In this document: piece after piece, positions 34,581 through 41,920 of the stretch
How positions within the stretch are numbered: the stretch's first letter is position 1
How the letters are laid out: every line of letters begins with the position of its first letter
Assembly: GCF_042434095.1 (NCBI RefSeq)
Contig: NZ_JBHLUE010000004.1
Span: forward strand, 744,001 to 808,000
Direction: 5' to 3'
DNA length: 64,000 nucleotides
Origin: KBS50 sp042434095
Lineage (GTDB): Bacteria > Actinomycetota > Actinomycetes > Mycobacteriales > Micromonosporaceae
The notes under the pieces: generated by a model
Databases searched by the model: none
What the model was told of the DNA's origin: nothing
What the model saw: only the letters and a program-made list of their open reading frames with translations
Position numbers and translations under genes: made by a program

Positions 34581-34844
34581 TCAGCCGGCCCGCTGCCAGG
34601 GCAGCGGCACGCACGCCCCGGTGTGCTCGGCGCGCAGCACACAGCGGTGCCGACCCGGCAGCTGCTGGTCGCAGAAGACCGGGTGCCGGACCATCACCCG
34701 GTCCTTCTCGGTGAGCGTGGCCGCCGCGAAGTCGAGGGCCGGTACGTGCACCAGCGAGTCGCGCAACTGCTCCACCAGGCGGGCCGCCGACTCGAACGAG
34801 GTCAACCGGGTCGGCAGGTGCAGCACCCAGTTTGGCGCGTTCAC
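34581..34844 (-). CDS. Small Cys/His protein, paralogue of the 12575 gene
   Basis: 87 residues from GTG 34844, overlapping the stop of the upstream DivIVA-like gene (GTGA). It starts NAPNWVLHLPTRL and ends VRHPVFCDQQLPGRHRC plus RAEHTGACVP. The C-x9-C-x5-H-x3-C spacing equals that of the 83-residue protein at 12575. The two share the W-V-x-H-L-P start and the VFCD block. Here the partner is a DivIVA-like protein rather than a zinc-ribbon protein. Function unknown, zinc binding inferred. Confidence 0.82.
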   Translation of the reverse strand: MNAPNWVLHLPTRLTSFESAARLVEQLRDSLVHVPALDFAAATLTEKDRVMVRHPVFCDQQLPGRHRCVLRAEHTGACVPLPWQRAG

Positions 34845-35149
34845 CGGCGGTCGCCCGAGAGGAAGGTGATCGGGAACTGGAGGTCGGGAATGCCGCAGTG
34901 GCGGTGCCAGGTCTGCCAGTGGTGCAGCGCCACCCGGAGCCGCTCGACCTCCGCCTGGCAGGCCGCGACCTCCCGGTGCAGCAGGTCGATCTCGTCGGCC
35001 GTCCGGTGCAGCGCGGTCCGCACCTCACCCGGGTCGAGGCCGCCCCGCCGCCAGCGTCGGGAACGGAACCTCCACCGCCGTACCTGGTATCCGTCCAGCC
35101 GGTCCTCGACGCTGCCGTGGCTCAGCCCACGGCGGGTCCGCTCGGTCAC
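34841..35149 (-). CDS. DivIVA-domain-like small protein
   Basis: 102 residues. YQVRRWRFRSRRWRRGGLDP is followed by EVRTALHRTADEIDLLHREV and EVERLRVALHHWQTW, a helical heptad stretch as in the amino-terminal DivIVA domain of small actinobacterial proteins. The start codon at 35149 is GTG with a weak ribosome binding site. It overlaps the Cys/His gene by 4 nt. DivIVA proteins bind curved membrane at poles and septa; for such a short, arginine-rich form this remains a guess. Confidence 0.72.
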   Translation of the reverse strand: MTERTRRGLSHGSVEDRLDGYQVRRWRFRSRRWRRGGLDPGEVRTALHRTADEIDLLHREVAACQAEVERLRVALHHWQTWHRHCGIPDLQFPITFLSGDRR

Positions 35150-35288
35150 CGCTGGTTCACCGACCCCTTCCGGTCGCGCCGTCGTCGCACCGCCCGCCGG
35201 CGATGGCCGGCGGTGAACAGCAAGCTACGGTGCGCGACGAGCCCCGCGACGGACAAACTGTCCCAGCGACCCGCGCGGGTCTGCCGCC

Positions 35289-35346
35289 TTGATCAAGAGC
35301 CTTGCGTCGGGGACGGCGTCGATCCCGACGCACATCTCTTGATCAA
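35289..35346. terminator. TTGATCAAGAG inverted repeat overlapping a gene end
   Basis: TTGATCAAGAG (35289-35299) and CTCTTGATCAA (35336-35346) pair perfectly, and TGCGTCGGG pairs further in, with a 3-bp mismatch between. The minus-strand gene at 35293 ends inside the left arm. The same TTGATCAAGAG core forms the hairpin at 52494. Confidence 0.7.
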
Positions 35347-36384
35347 CCCTGGCGGCCCGGGCCGCGTCCGCGGGGGCCGGTCGACAAGCGCGGGAGGTCG
35401 GGGTTCCGGTTCGCAGTGCGGGCAGGGGGGCCGGGTGGACCGGGCGTACGCGAGGGCGGCCGCCCCGAGGCCGAGACCCCAGATCCAGTACGCCGGCATG
35501 GCCACCCAGTAGAACGCGTACGGCAGCCCGAGGCCGGGCTCCTCCCCCCGTACGGCCGCCACGGTGAGCTGCCCGAGACCCACCCCGAAGTAGACGACCA
35601 GGCCGGTGGCCAGGACGTACGCCGGACCGAGCACCAGCCAGCGCGGCACCCGGCGGCCGGCCAGCGGCCCCGCCCAGCGCGGCCAGATCCGGCCCCAGGA
35701 GTGCACGAGAGCGAGCGGCAGCAGCAGCCCGGCGAGCAGGAACCCGCCCTCGAAGACCAGCACGGCCGGGCCCGCGGTCAGCGGGATCATGTCGAAGCCC
35801 ACCGCGAGCTGCGCGGCCAGCCGAACGAGGCAGCCGGCGACCGCCGCGTACGCGCCAGCCCAGGCCCACCACGGCGGACCCGCGGCCGGCCGGTCCCCGG
35901 CGGTCCGGCCGCAGCGGGGACAGCCGGGACCCCGCCGGCGCCGGTGGTCCAGGGTGGCCCGGCCGAGCAGCACGGCGCCGCCGGCCACACCGAGCCGGGT
36001 GAGGAACGAGCCGGGATCGAACGGCAGGCCCAGCCCCGGGATCACCAGCCCGACCAGGTCGAGCAGCAGCATCGGCGCGGTGGCCAGCAGGCCGCCCGCG
36101 ACCGCCCAGCCGGCCAGGCCGAACGGCCAGGACCAGCGGGCCCGGCGCTGCGCCGCCGCCACCAGGGCGGCCGCGCCGGCCAGCCCGGCCACCAGCGCGT
36201 GGGTGGCGGCGATGTCGCGGCTGCTGCCCGGGAAGGCCGGCGCCGCGCCGACGGCCCAGACCAGCCGCAGCCCGCCGTAACCAAGCGCCCAGGCGAGCAC
36301 GGCGGACGAGGACCGGGCCGGCGCCACCCCCCGATCTCTGGGCGGTCGTACCGCCGCCGCGGCGCCGGCCCTGGTCGTCGTCAT
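35293..36384 (-). CDS. Polytopic membrane protein of unknown function
   Basis: 363 residues with about eight hydrophobic helices. A CPRCGRTAG pair (about residue 155) and PPCPHCEPE (about residue 320) add possible metal-binding cysteines on the soluble side. The last ~18 residues (GLIKRCASGSTPSPTQGS) are encoded by an inverted repeat, so the natural carboxy terminus may have been changed by that element. It is upstream of nothing related; the DivIVA-like gene lies downstream on the same strand. No family recognised. Confidence 0.78.
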   Translation of the reverse strand: MTTTRAGAAAAVRPPRDRGVAPARSSSAVLAWALGYGGLRLVWAVGAAPAFPGSSRDIAATHALVAGLAGAAALVAAAQRRARWSWPFGLAGWAVAGGLLATAPMLLLDLVGLVIPGLGLPFDPGSFLTRLGVAGGAVLLGRATLDHRRRRGPGCPRCGRTAGDRPAAGPPWWAWAGAYAAVAGCLVRLAAQLAVGFDMIPLTAGPAVLVFEGGFLLAGLLLPLALVHSWGRIWPRWAGPLAGRRVPRWLVLGPAYVLATGLVVYFGVGLGQLTVAAVRGEEPGLGLPYAFYWVAMPAYWIWGLGLGAAALAYARSTRPPCPHCEPEPRPPALVDRPPRTRPGPPGLIKRCASGSTPSPTQGS

Positions 36385-36472
36385 GCCCCCGACGATGCCC
36401 CCGGGCGAGCGGCGCCGGATCCCCGGCCGGAGCGACCGCGCTCCCCCGTCCGGGGGAGCCGGACGGGAGCGC

Positions 36473-37282
36473 TCAGACCAGGTCGGCGTCGTGCACGAGC
36501 AGGGCCACCTGCACCCGGTTGTTCAGCTCGAGCTTCGTCAGCAGCCGGGAGACGTACGCCTTGACCGTGGCCACGCTCATGAACAGCTCGGCGGAGATCT
36601 CGGCGTTGGTCCGGCCCTGGCCCAACGCGACCGCGACCTCGCGCTCCCGTTCGCTGAGCCCGGCGAGCCGGCGCCGGGCCCGGTCCTGGCGGGCGTCGCC
36701 GGACCGGTCGGTGGTGGCCGGCCCGGTGACCCGGGCGATCAGTCGGCGGGTGACCGTCGGGGACAGTGTCGCCTCTCCGGCCGCCACCCGGTGCACGGCC
36801 CGGACGATCTCGGCCGGTGGGGTGTCCTTGAGCAGGAACCCGCCGGCGCCGGCGCGCAGCGCCCGCAGCACCTGGTCGTCGGCGTCGAACGTGGTCAGCA
36901 CCAGCACCTCGGGCGGATGCGGGCGGGCGCGCAGCGTCTCGGTGGCGGTCAGCCCGTCCACCCGGGGCATCCGGATGTCCATGAGCACCACGTCCGGCCG
37001 GTGCGCCGCCACGGCCGACAGCACCTCGTCGCCGTCGGCCACCTCGGCCACCACGGTGAGATCGGGAACGCCACCGAGGATCATCGCCAGCCCCGCCCGG
37101 ACCAGAGCGTCATCGTCGACGATCAGCACCCGCACCGGGTCGCGGCCGCCAGTCCCGAAGCCGGCGGGTCCGGAGCCGGCGGGTCCGGAGCCGGCGGGTC
37201 CGGAGCCGGCGGGTCCGGAGCCGGCGGGTCCGGAGCCGGCGGGCGCCGGGCCGGCGGCCCCGGGGTCGGCCGGTCCGCTCAC
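36473..37282 (-). CDS. NarL/LuxR-type response regulator with repeat-bearing start
   Basis: 269 residues if read from GTG 37282, which overlaps the kinase stop as GTGA. Residues 1-49 are (PAGSG)n repeats. The receiver follows (VRVLIVDDDALVRAGLAMIL, phospho-acceptor Asp102 in VVLMDIRMPRVDG), then the LuxR helix-turn-helix (LSEREREVAVALGQGRTNAE, SVATVKAYVSRLLTKL). An alternative start, GTG 37135, would give a normal 220-residue regulator but has no good ribosome binding site. It should pair with the kinase and regulate the divergent ABC exporter. Confidence 0.92.
   Translation of the reverse strand: MSGPADPGAAGPAPAGSGPAGSGPAGSGPAGSGPAGSGPAGFGTGGRDPVRVLIVDDDALVRAGLAMILGGVPDLTVVAEVADGDEVLSAVAAHRPDVVLMDIRMPRVDGLTATETLRARPHPPEVLVLTTFDADDQVLRALRAGAGGFLLKDTPPAEIVRAVHRVAAGEATLSPTVTRRLIARVTGPATTDRSGDARQDRARRRLAGLSEREREVAVALGQGRTNAEISAELFMSVATVKAYVSRLLTKLELNNRVQVALLVHDADLV
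37161..37250. repeat. 15-bp tandem repeat at the kinase/regulator junction
   Basis: Five perfect copies and one altered copy of GCCGGCGGGTCCGGA. In the minus-strand regulator frame they encode PAGSG repeats. The 15-bp unit keeps frame, as expected for a selected coding repeat. Confidence 0.88.
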
Positions 37283-38556
37283 TCGGGCCACGGCAGCCAG
37301 GCCGCCAGCCGGAAGTCGCCGCCGGCGTCCCGCCCGTGCTCGAGGCGGCCGCCGGCCAGGCTGACTCGTTCGGCGATGCCCACCAGCCCGGTGCCGGCGC
37401 CGGGCAGCCCGGGGTCGGCGGCTGCGGCCTCGGCCGGTTCCGGGGACCGGACCGGCCAGCGGTTGCGCACCTCCACGTCCAAGCCGGTCGCGGGGCCACC
37501 GGCCAGCCGCAACTCGACCGCCGCGCCGGGGGCGTGCTTGCGGGCGTTGGTGAGCGCCTCCTGCACGATCCGGTACGCGCTGCGGCCCACTCCGGCCGGC
37601 ACCGCGGCCGGCTCGCGTACCGACTCGGACACCGTGACCCGCATCCCGGCCGCGCGCGACTCCTCGACCAGCGCCGGCACGTCGGCCAGGGTTGGCTGCG
37701 GCCGCTCCGGGGCGGCATCGTCCGGGGATCCTCCGTCGGCCCGCAGCACGCCGATGATCTCGCGCAGGTCCTCCAGGGCGGCGTGCGCGCTGGTCCGGAT
37801 CACCCCGGCGGCCCGGGCGACCTCCGTGCTCGGCGCGTCCGGACGGAACTCGAGCGCGCCAGCGTGCAGGCTGAGCAGCGAGATCCGGTGCGCCAGCACG
37901 TCGTGCATCTCCCGGGCGATCCGGCCGCGTTCCAGGTGCCGGGCCTGGGCGATCCGCAGCCGCTGCTCGGCCTCGGCGCGATGCGCCCGTTCGCGCAGCG
38001 ACACGATCAACTGCCGGCGCGCGCGAACGAACATCCCCCAGGCCATGGCGGCGCCGGTGAACAGCGCGCCCCAGACCATGGCCGCCCAGTACGGCAGTTG
38101 CGGGTCCGGTCGCAGCCAGGCGTAGCCGAAGCTGGTGACCAGCGAGGCGGCCACCAGCGGACCGGACACCGCGAATGGCCGGTGCACGACCACCGAGAAC
38201 ATGATGATCAGCAGCGCGACGGACCCGGCGGCGGTGAACAACCCGAGCGGCAGCGTCGCCAGGGCCAGCCCGACCGGCCAGCGGCGGCGTGCCCACAGGG
38301 CGGCGCTCAGCAGCAGGCCCAGGCCGACGTCCAGCACGGTCATCCAGTGCTCCGGCAGCGGACGGACCAGCTGCGGCGTCGGGTTGCTCGCGTCAGCGAG
38401 GGTCCACAGCGCCCAGCCGGCGGCGAGCAGGAAGCAGAGGACGTCGATGATCCAGTCCCGGGTGGTCCGCCGCGTACGCGGGCCCGATTCGCTGGCCGAC
38501 CCGCGCAGCGCGCCGGGCAGCAGCCAGCGGTACTCGGGGACGGCGGCGCTGGTCAT
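37279..38556 (-). CDS. Histidine kinase (HisKA_3 type)
   Basis: 425 residues. A sensor part with about five transmembrane helices (residues 35-180) is followed by a coiled linker and the HisKA_3 site GRIAREMHDVLAHRISLL with phospho-His218. The ATPase domain shows the N box EALTNARKHAPGA and the G box GAGTGLVGIAERVSLAGG. There is no large extracellular domain, as in DesK/LiaS-type sensors that watch the membrane itself. The ATG at 38556 reads MTSAAVPEYRWLL. It overlaps the response regulator by 4 nt and is divergent from the ABC exporter. Confidence 0.93.
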   Translation of the reverse strand: MTSAAVPEYRWLLPGALRGSASESGPRTRRTTRDWIIDVLCFLLAAGWALWTLADASNPTPQLVRPLPEHWMTVLDVGLGLLLSAALWARRRWPVGLALATLPLGLFTAAGSVALLIIMFSVVVHRPFAVSGPLVAASLVTSFGYAWLRPDPQLPYWAAMVWGALFTGAAMAWGMFVRARRQLIVSLRERAHRAEAEQRLRIAQARHLERGRIAREMHDVLAHRISLLSLHAGALEFRPDAPSTEVARAAGVIRTSAHAALEDLREIIGVLRADGGSPDDAAPERPQPTLADVPALVEESRAAGMRVTVSESVREPAAVPAGVGRSAYRIVQEALTNARKHAPGAAVELRLAGGPATGLDVEVRNRWPVRSPEPAEAAAADPGLPGAGTGLVGIAERVSLAGGRLEHGRDAGGDFRLAAWLPWPE

Positions 38557-38595
38557 GGCCGCAATGGTACGAGCCGGCCGATGGATGCGGCAGTA

Positions 38596-38633
38596 GACCA
38601 AAGTCGACGCCTCGGCCGCGACCAAGGTCGATG
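38596..38633. promoter_or_regulatory. Paired GACCAARGTCGA sites between kinase and ABC exporter
   Basis: GACCAAAGTCGACG (38596-38609) and GACCAAGGTCGATG (38620-38633) are direct repeats with starts 24 bp apart. Each contains a GAC-N4-GTC palindrome. They lie in the 133-bp divergent gap, where the response regulator would be expected to bind. Confidence 0.55.
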
Positions 38634-38689
38634 GCGTTCTCGACCGCCGGCCGCAGCGGCCGGCCGGGTGGCGCCGGCAGGCTGGGCCC

Positions 38690-39607
38690 GTGATCGAAGT
38701 CAACCAGCTCACCAAGCGGTACGGCCGCCACCCGGTCGTCGACGACGTTTCCTTCGCCTGCGAGCCGGGCACCGTCACCGGCTTCCTCGGCCCGAACGGC
38801 GCGGGCAAGTCCACCACCATGCGGATGATCTGCGGGCTGACCCCGCCCACCACCGGCTCGGCCACGGTGCTCGGCCGGCCGTACCGGAACCTGCCGAACC
38901 CGGGCCGAGAGATCGGCGTCCTGCTCGACGCCTCGGCCCAGCACGGCGGGCGTACCGGGCGGGAGGTGCTGACGCTCTCGGCCCGCACCCTCGGGGTGGG
39001 CCGGAACGCGGTGGACCGCAGCCTGGACCTGGTCGGGCTGAACCCGACCGCGGCCCGGCGGCGGGTCCGGGCGTACTCGCTGGGGATGCGCCAGCGGCTC
39101 GGCCTGGCGCACGCGCTGCTGGGCGACCCCCGGGTGCTCATCCTCGACGAGCCGGCCAACGGCCTCGACCCGGAGGGCATCTTCTGGATGCGCGGCCTGC
39201 TGCGCGACTTCGCCGACCGGGGCGGCGCGGTGCTGCTCTCCTCGCACCTGCTGCGCGAGGTGGAGGCGGTGGCCGACCGGCTGGTCATGATCGGCGGCGG
39301 CCGGATCGTGGCCCAGGGCGACAAGGCCGAGCTGCTGGCCGGCGCCGGCACCCTGGTCCGGGCCCGGGACCGTGCCGCGCTGGCCACGGCCCTGGTCGCG
39401 GCCGGTCTCCTCCCCGCCGACGAGGCCGGCGCGGCCAGCGACACCGACGGGGGGTTGCTGGTGCCGGCCGAGGCGGAGGCGGTCGGCCAGGTGGCGGCCA
39501 CCGCGGGGATCGTCCTGCGCGAACTGCGACCGGCCGGAGGCGGCGGCCTGGAGCAGCTGTTCCTCACCCTCACCGCCGGCCAGTCGACCAAGGAGGCCGT
39601 CCGATGA
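38690..39607 (+). CDS. ABC transporter ATP-binding protein
   Basis: 305 residues. Walker A GPNGAGKST (about 34-42), signature YSLGMRQRLGLAHALLG, Walker B VLILDEPANGLDPEG and the switch His in LLSSHLLREVE are all present. The carboxy-terminal ~90 residues match the extension of DrrA/CcmA-like ABC-2 export ATPases. GTG 38690 is the start. It overlaps the permease gene (ATGA). Together they should export an antibiotic, lipid or peptide under control of the neighbouring two-component system. Confidence 0.95.
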   Translation: MIEVNQLTKRYGRHPVVDDVSFACEPGTVTGFLGPNGAGKSTTMRMICGLTPPTTGSATVLGRPYRNLPNPGREIGVLLDASAQHGGRTGREVLTLSARTLGVGRNAVDRSLDLVGLNPTAARRRVRAYSLGMRQRLGLAHALLGDPRVLILDEPANGLDPEGIFWMRGLLRDFADRGGAVLLSSHLLREVEAVADRLVMIGGGRIVAQGDKAELLAGAGTLVRARDRAALATALVAAGLLPADEAGAASDTDGGLLVPAEAEAVGQVAATAGIVLRELRPAGGGGLEQLFLTLTAGQSTKEAVR

Positions 39608-40398
39608 CCACCGTCACCAAGCCACCCGCCCGAACCGCCCCGACGGCCTCCCGGGCCGCGGTCCGCCGCCCCTCGCTGGCCCGGCTGACCGGCGTGGAGC
39701 TGCGCAAGCTGGCCGACACCCGGGCCGGCGTCTGGCTGCTGATCACCATCGGCCTGATCGCCGCGGCGATCGTGGTGGTGCAGCTGTTCGTGGTGCCCGA
39801 GGCCGAGCAGACGTTCGCGTCCTTCTTCGAGCCGTCGCTGCTGCCCGTGGGGATCCTGCTGCCGGTGCTGGGCATCCTCTCCATCACCAGCGAGTGGTCG
39901 CAGCGCTCCGGGCTGGCCACCTTCACCCTCACCCCGCGCCGCGGGCGGGTGGTGCTGGCCAAGCTCGCCGCCGTGGTCCTCGCGGCGCTGGCCTCGGTGC
40001 TGGCCAGCCTGGCCGTGGCCGCGGCGGGCACGCTGATCGCCGGCGCCACCGGCGACGGTGGCCGGTGGACCATCGAGGCGGCGGTCATCTGGCATGCCGT
40101 GCTGCTCCAGGGGATCAACGTGCTGATGGGGGCGGCCTTCGGTCTGCTGCTGCTCAACACGCCGCTGGCGATCGTGACGTACCTGCTGTTGCCGACCGTC
40201 TGGTCGGTGCTCGGCGGCCTGATCAAATCGCTGCGCGGCCCGGCCGGCTGGCTGGACACCACCGTCACGATGGATCCGCTCTTCGGGCCGACCGTGACCG
40301 CCGCCCAGTGGGGCCGGCTGGCGGTCTCGGTCGCGGTGTGGGTCGCGCTGCCGCTCACCGCGGGGCTGTACCGCACGCTGCGGCGCGAGGTGGCCTAG
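39604..40398 (+). CDS. ABC-2 type permease
   Basis: 264 residues with about six transmembrane helices after a cytoplasmic start of about 40 residues (RLTGVELRKLADTRAGVWLL, the common opening of ABC-2 permeases). ITSEWSQRSGLATFTLTPRR is the conserved loop that contacts the ATPase. The start overlaps the ATPase stop by 4 nt. It forms the membrane channel of the exporter. Confidence 0.93.
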   Translation: MTTVTKPPARTAPTASRAAVRRPSLARLTGVELRKLADTRAGVWLLITIGLIAAAIVVVQLFVVPEAEQTFASFFEPSLLPVGILLPVLGILSITSEWSQRSGLATFTLTPRRGRVVLAKLAAVVLAALASVLASLAVAAAGTLIAGATGDGGRWTIEAAVIWHAVLLQGINVLMGAAFGLLLLNTPLAIVTYLLLPTVWSVLGGLIKSLRGPAGWLDTTVTMDPLFGPTVTAAQWGRLAVSVAVWVALPLTAGLYRTLRREVA

Positions 40399-40400
40399 CC

Positions 40401-41147
40401 ATGCGCGGCGCGGCCGGGTACGGGTCGCCCGCGGTGGTCGCCGAGGGCCCGCTGGGGTTGGCCGTGCTCTGGGCCGGCTTCCCGCTGGCCGGCGCCGCCC
40501 TCGGCGGGCTGCTCAGCCTGCTCGCCGGCTGGCTGGCCGAGCTGCCGTGGGCGCCGCTGCAGAGCTGGTTCGAGCTGGTGGCCTCGGTGCCGGAGCCGTA
40601 CGGGCTGCTCGGCGCGGGGCTGCTGGGCGCCGTCGCGGGGCTCGCCGTGGCGGTGGCCGGCGCCCGCGAGCTGCTCACCGTCGAGGTCTCCCGGGAGGGG
40701 GTGCGGCTGCTCCGGGACGGCATCTGGAGCACCTTCCCCCGGGCCGGCGTGGCGGCCGCGTTCCTGGACGGCAGGGACCTGGTGCTGCTGGCACCGGACG
40801 GCGCCGAGCCGGCCCGGGAGCGCACCGACCTGCCGGCCGACCGGCTCGCCGAGGCGTTCACCGGGCACGGCTACCGCTGGCTGGCCGCGGACCCGTGCGG
40901 CGGCGCGTACCGGCGCTGGGTGCCGGGCGGGGCCGGTACGCCGGTCGGGGCCGACGCGCTGCTGCGGGCCCGGCAACGGGCCCTGGACGCCGGCCAGGCG
41001 CTCGACGCGGCCGAGCTGCGGTCCGAGCTGGCCCGGCTGGGAGTGGTGGTACGGGAGGTGCGCAAGCGGCAGTACTGGCGCGAGTCGCATCCCGTTTCGC
41101 CGGGCCGATCGGGGGAAAACGACTCCCATAGCCAGAACGGAGGATGA
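40401..41147 (+). CDS. YqeB-like membrane protein
   Basis: 248 residues. Two transmembrane helices near the start (LGLAVLWAGFPLAGAALGGL and LLGAGLLGAVAGLAVAVAGA) are followed by a soluble part (ELLTVEVSREGVRLLRDG, DLPADRLAEAFTGHGYRWLA, ARLGVVVREVRKRQYWRESH). This order matches the actinobacterial YqeB-type family of unknown function. It begins 2 bp after the permease stop, so it is probably part of the exporter operon. Confidence 0.8.
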   Translation: MRGAAGYGSPAVVAEGPLGLAVLWAGFPLAGAALGGLLSLLAGWLAELPWAPLQSWFELVASVPEPYGLLGAGLLGAVAGLAVAVAGARELLTVEVSREGVRLLRDGIWSTFPRAGVAAAFLDGRDLVLLAPDGAEPARERTDLPADRLAEAFTGHGYRWLAADPCGGAYRRWVPGGAGTPVGADALLRARQRALDAGQALDAAELRSELARLGVVVREVRKRQYWRESHPVSPGRSGENDSHSQNGG

Positions 41148-41152
41148 TGACG

Positions 41153-41335
41153 ATGAGTGACTTCATGGACAAGGCCAAGGACTTCGCCGACAAGCACGAC
41201 AAGCAGGTCGACGAGGGCATCGACAAGGCCGGCGACCAGATCGACCAGCGCACGGGCGGCAAGTACGACGAGCAGATCGACAAGGGCGTCGACCAGGCGC
41301 AGCAGCGCACCGGCGCGGGCGACACCCAGCCCTGA
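41153..41335 (+). CDS. MT0933-type antitoxin-like small protein
   Basis: 60 residues, highly charged: MSDFMDKAKDFADKHDKQVD, then GIDKAGDQIDQRTGGKYDEQ. It matches the MT0933/Rv0909 antitoxin-like family. GGAGG (41139-41143) is best spaced for ATG 41153 rather than the in-frame ATGs at 41144 and 41147. No toxin gene lies beside it. A longer paralogue follows at 41556. A role as an antitoxin is therefore doubtful here; stress-linked cytoplasmic roles are possible. Confidence 0.82.
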   Translation: MSDFMDKAKDFADKHDKQVDEGIDKAGDQIDQRTGGKYDEQIDKGVDQAQQRTGAGDTQP

Positions 41336-41339
41336 GTCG

Positions 41340-41392
41340 AAGGAAGGGCCCCTTCTTATCGCTTTTTGTATAGCAGGGGCCCCCGCTTAACG
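41340..41392 (+). repeat. Dispersed GGAAGGGCCCCTTC element, copy 4
   Basis: Starts 4 nt after the stop of the MT0933-type gene and has the same two-unit layout as copies 1-3. The second unit is altered (GCAGGGGCCCCCGCTTAAC). Confidence 0.85.
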
Positions 41393-41555
41393 GCCCGGCC
41401 GCCGAGGCGCTCACCCGCCCCGGCGCCGGGCCGTTTCGGCTGCCGCGCGCCGGGCCGTCTCGGCGCTCACGCCCCCGGGCCGTTCCGGCGCCGGGCCGTT
41501 TCGGCGGCCGTGCCTCGGGAACGCGGGGGCGAGGAAACACCGGGAGGGGGACCCG

Positions 41556-41786
41556 ATGGGCGACTTCATGAAGAAGGCGAAGGACTTCGTCGACCGGAAC
41601 GAGCAGAAGGTCGACCAGGGCATGCGCAAGGCCGGGGACGAGGTGAACCGGCGCACCGGCGGCAAGTATGAGGACAAGGTCAACAAGGCCACCCAGCAGG
41701 CGCAGCGCGCCACCGGCAGGCAGTCGCAGCAGGGGCAGCAGGCACCGCCCGCCACCGGCAACCGGGGGCAGCAGCAGGCCGGGTGA
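41556..41786 (+). CDS. MT0933-type antitoxin-like small protein, second copy
   Basis: 76 residues: MGDFMKKAKDFVDRNEQKVD, RKAGDEVNRRTGGKYEDKVN, then a Gln-rich tail (QSQQGQQAPPATGNRGQQQ). The first ~50 residues align with the 60-residue protein at 41153, showing tandem duplication followed by tail growth. GGGAGGGGG lies 5 nt before ATG 41556. Bases 41393-41540 between the two hold GGCCGTTTCGGCG-type repeats. Confidence 0.82.
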   Translation: MGDFMKKAKDFVDRNEQKVDQGMRKAGDEVNRRTGGKYEDKVNKATQQAQRATGRQSQQGQQAPPATGNRGQQQAG

Positions 41787-41850
41787 CGCCGCGCCGCAGC
41801 GTCGGGCCCGCGTCGTCGGCGCGGGCCCGTCCGGCTCAGCCCCTCGGGCG

Positions 41851-41920
41851 CAGCCCGTCCGGCTCAGCCCGCCCGGCTCAGCCCGCCCGGCTCAGCCCGC
41901 CCGGCTCAGCCCGTCCGACC
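41851..41920. repeat. 14-bp tandem repeat, five copies
   Basis: CAGCCCGCCCGGCT units start at 41851, 41865, 41879, 41893 and 41907. The unit does not keep frame. The last copies contain the stop codon of the minus-strand gene at 41906, so repeat slippage could move that gene's end. Confidence 0.8.

Noticed and set aside
36473..38296. One continuous minus-strand frame of 607 codons joining the response regulator to upstream sequence
   Set aside because: Beyond GTG 37282 it is an out-of-frame reading of the histidine kinase, which has clear H, N and G boxes in another frame.
41340..41392. The 53-bp elements considered as MITEs with terminal inverted repeats from a transposon
   Set aside because: They show no target duplications that I can see, and their fixed position and orientation after stop codons fit a 3'-end element better than free transposition.
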